Origin: Rhynchonema sp. JSB1_4
Lineage: Eukaryota > Nematoda > Chromadorea > Monhysterida > Xyalidae
Length of the DNA: 64,000 nucleotides
Direction of reading: 5' to 3'
NCBI GenBank assembly: GCA_030248065.1
Contig: JASAMV010001438.1
Coordinates: forward strand, 49,928 to 113,927
Position 1 is the stretch's first letter. The number at the start of each line of letters is the position of its first letter. The notes under the pieces are model-generated. The model was given only the letters and a program-made list of their open reading frames with translations, was not told the origin of the DNA and searched no databases. A program made the translations under genes and the position numbers. Of this stretch, positions 62,570 to 64,000 are shown piece by piece.

Positions 62570-64000
62570 GATGGACCTTCGTTCAAGGAAGGAAGTCGAA
62601 CTATGGAGACCGTCGTTTTGCGTACCGTCGTCTAACTACACAACCGTGCGGAGTTAATATCGTGGAGCTAGGGTTGGGTGGTTTCTAAAAATTTTCGACA
62701 TTCGATATTTTTCAATTTGGCAAAATCGACATCGAAGTTCGACATTTTCGACGTTAATTGGCAAAAAATCGACATTCGACATTGTTCGACATCAGTGTGG
62801 TGGCAGGCCAATCAACCCAAGATACCCTAGGGGGGGAAGGTTTCGAATTTACTCAAGATAGCCCATAGGCTACCCAAGATATCCCAAAAGTCCGCCAAAA
62901 GGCGAAAAAAGGCCGTTTTTTGCACGCAATTTTACTGCAAAATTGGCCCAAAAATGAGTGCTTTTTGAGATTTTGGCCGAAAATTGGCCTAAAATGACCA
63001 TCTTTAGGTGTTTGCGATTTTAGAGGTTCCGAGGTCGAAAAACACCAATTTTTTGCCTTTGAAAAGCATGAATCTACTGGCTCGAGCCGTCGAGCGAGAC
63101 GAGATACCCTTTGGGGTCGGCTCGAGATTGATTGATAGACACTTTTCCCCCATCCCCCTCGAGATGAGTACCCCTTAGGGGGGAACAGTGTAGTGGCAGG
63201 CCCATGTGTGGGAGGTAAGTATGATGCGGGGTTGGGACCGGAAGCGTGAGAGGTATGATTTTGGTCGCTCAAAAAGGCGAAAAAACACCGTTTTTGTGAT
63301 ACAATTTTGGCCAAAAATTGAGGTAAAAATAGTACTGTTTCAAAATTTTCGCCGAAAATCGCCTAAAAATAGGTATTATGGGTGGGTTTGCGCGCGGAGC
63401 GCGCGATTTTTGGGAAAATAAGGTCGAAAAACACCGATTTTTGCCTTAAAAAGGTATAAAATTGCTTGTGAGAGGTATGATTTGGAGTTGTGAGAGGTAA
63501 GTACTCAACCCCCCCCCAACCCCTCCCCTCGGGTTTTGTGGTAGGTAAGTACTGAGAGGGGGGGGTAACCCCCCCCCCAACCCCCCCCCCAGCCACTACT
63601 ATGGGGGGGAATCCCCCACCCCCCGCCGCCACTACAGTGTTCGACATAAAGTTTTCGACGCGGCATTTTCGATTTCGACAGACACAGGTAAGGATGTCTG
63701 CGCAAAACGTGGAAAAAGTTGGACGTTAGCTCTAGCTGACACTGCTAACAAAGGTAAAAAAAGCTCATCAATAATGATTCACCCGAGCTTGGCCTAAAGC
63801 ATTTTACCTAACAATTAGGGGGCACAGAGGTGTCAATCGGGCCAGGCCGAGGTTTTCCATGGTAGGGCCGGGATTTTGGACTTTCAAATCGGTCCGGGCC
63901 GGGCCGAAGTTATCCGGTAGGGATCGGCGTCGGTGTCGGAAAAAAGCCGGTGTCGGTACGGTACCTAACCTACCGGCAGACACTACTAATGTCCTACCGG
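62570..64000. other. Repeat-rich flank upstream of NCKAP1, no gene seen
   Basis: This should hold the NCKAP1 promoter. 62665-62792 and 63640-63700 are two halves of a TCGACATT-rich repeat, interrupted by the hAT-like element described separately. From 63820 the sequence becomes GGGCCGG-rich (CAGAGGTGTCAATCGGGCC at 63827 is a hAT-like end), and a GTAGGGATCGG element begins at 63917 and runs off the window. Confidence 0.5.
62793..63639. mobile_element. Composite hAT-like element (two units) with 8 bp duplication
   Basis: TTCGACAT flanks both ends (62785-62792 and 63640-63647). The left end is CAGTGTGGTGGC and the right end, reverse-complemented, CACTGTAGTGGC. A second left-type end, CAGTGTAGTGGCAGG, lies inside at 63186. 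The two halves share a conserved core (around GCGAAAAAACACCGTTTTTG or similar). It looks like two copies in tandem, with the right end of the first missing. Confidence 0.8.

Noticed and set aside
62853..63314. 153-codon minus-strand frame
   Set aside because: It lies inside the composite hAT-like element and shares its repeats. No domain or exon borders.

Overview
This 64 kb window is nuclear DNA from an animal, probably an invertebrate with a fairly compact genome. Every gene I could read is split by GT-AG introns, many with acceptors ending TTTCAG, and the products are animal proteins: abLIM with a villin headpiece, NCKAP1/HEM of the WAVE complex, a TspanC8 tetraspanin, an EFCAB7-like EF-hand protein, a secreted alpha carbonic anhydrase and a double von Willebrand A protein. 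I cannot name the species or phylum. Three TTAGGC units in one intron resemble the nematode telomere repeat, but an EFCAB7-like gene would be unexpected in a typical nematode.

Layout. 1-7 kb: no firm gene, apart from one good first coding exon (2799-2874). 7.1-20.6 kb, plus: the actin-binding LIM gene, 19 coding exons that stay in frame to the stop codon (808 aa), with three possible alternative first exons. 20.7-22.6 kb: AT-rich, no gene seen. 22.6-24.7 kb, plus: a secreted protein I do not recognise. 25.05-25.6 kb, minus: a 109-residue secreted acidic protein. 26.1-31.5 kb, minus: a complete secreted alpha carbonic anhydrase whose second intron holds a 3.1 kb foldback transposon. 32.2-35.8 kb, plus: a secreted protein with two von Willebrand A domains. 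36.6-42.9 kb, plus: the EFCAB7-like gene. 43.4-44.3 kb, minus: a small cysteine-rich secreted peptide. 45.0-48.4 kb, minus: the TspanC8 tetraspanin. 50.0-62.6 kb, minus: NCKAP1/HEM in about 33 exons. 62.6-64 kb: nested repeats.

The genes do not form one pathway. Two act on actin (abLIM as a filament-binding scaffold, NCKAP1 as a core WAVE subunit). TspanC8 tetraspanins work at the membrane with ADAM10, and EFCAB7 is a ciliary Hedgehog-pathway protein. A central cluster from 22.6 to 35.8 kb is secreted, extracellular or matrix-like.

The other main content is mobile DNA. Short non-autonomous elements with intact inverted repeats and target-site duplications sit mostly inside introns: four hAT-like (8 bp duplications), one piggyBac-like (TTAA), two with TAA duplications, three Helitron-like, one TA-flanked element with GGAGTG arrays, and the foldback element (7 bp duplication). 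Removing them leaves short introns, so insertions account for much of the difference between short and long introns here.

Exon coordinates were worked out by hand from splice sites and reading phase; most should be right to within one or two bases. Family assignments come from sequence patterns I recognise, not from a search.
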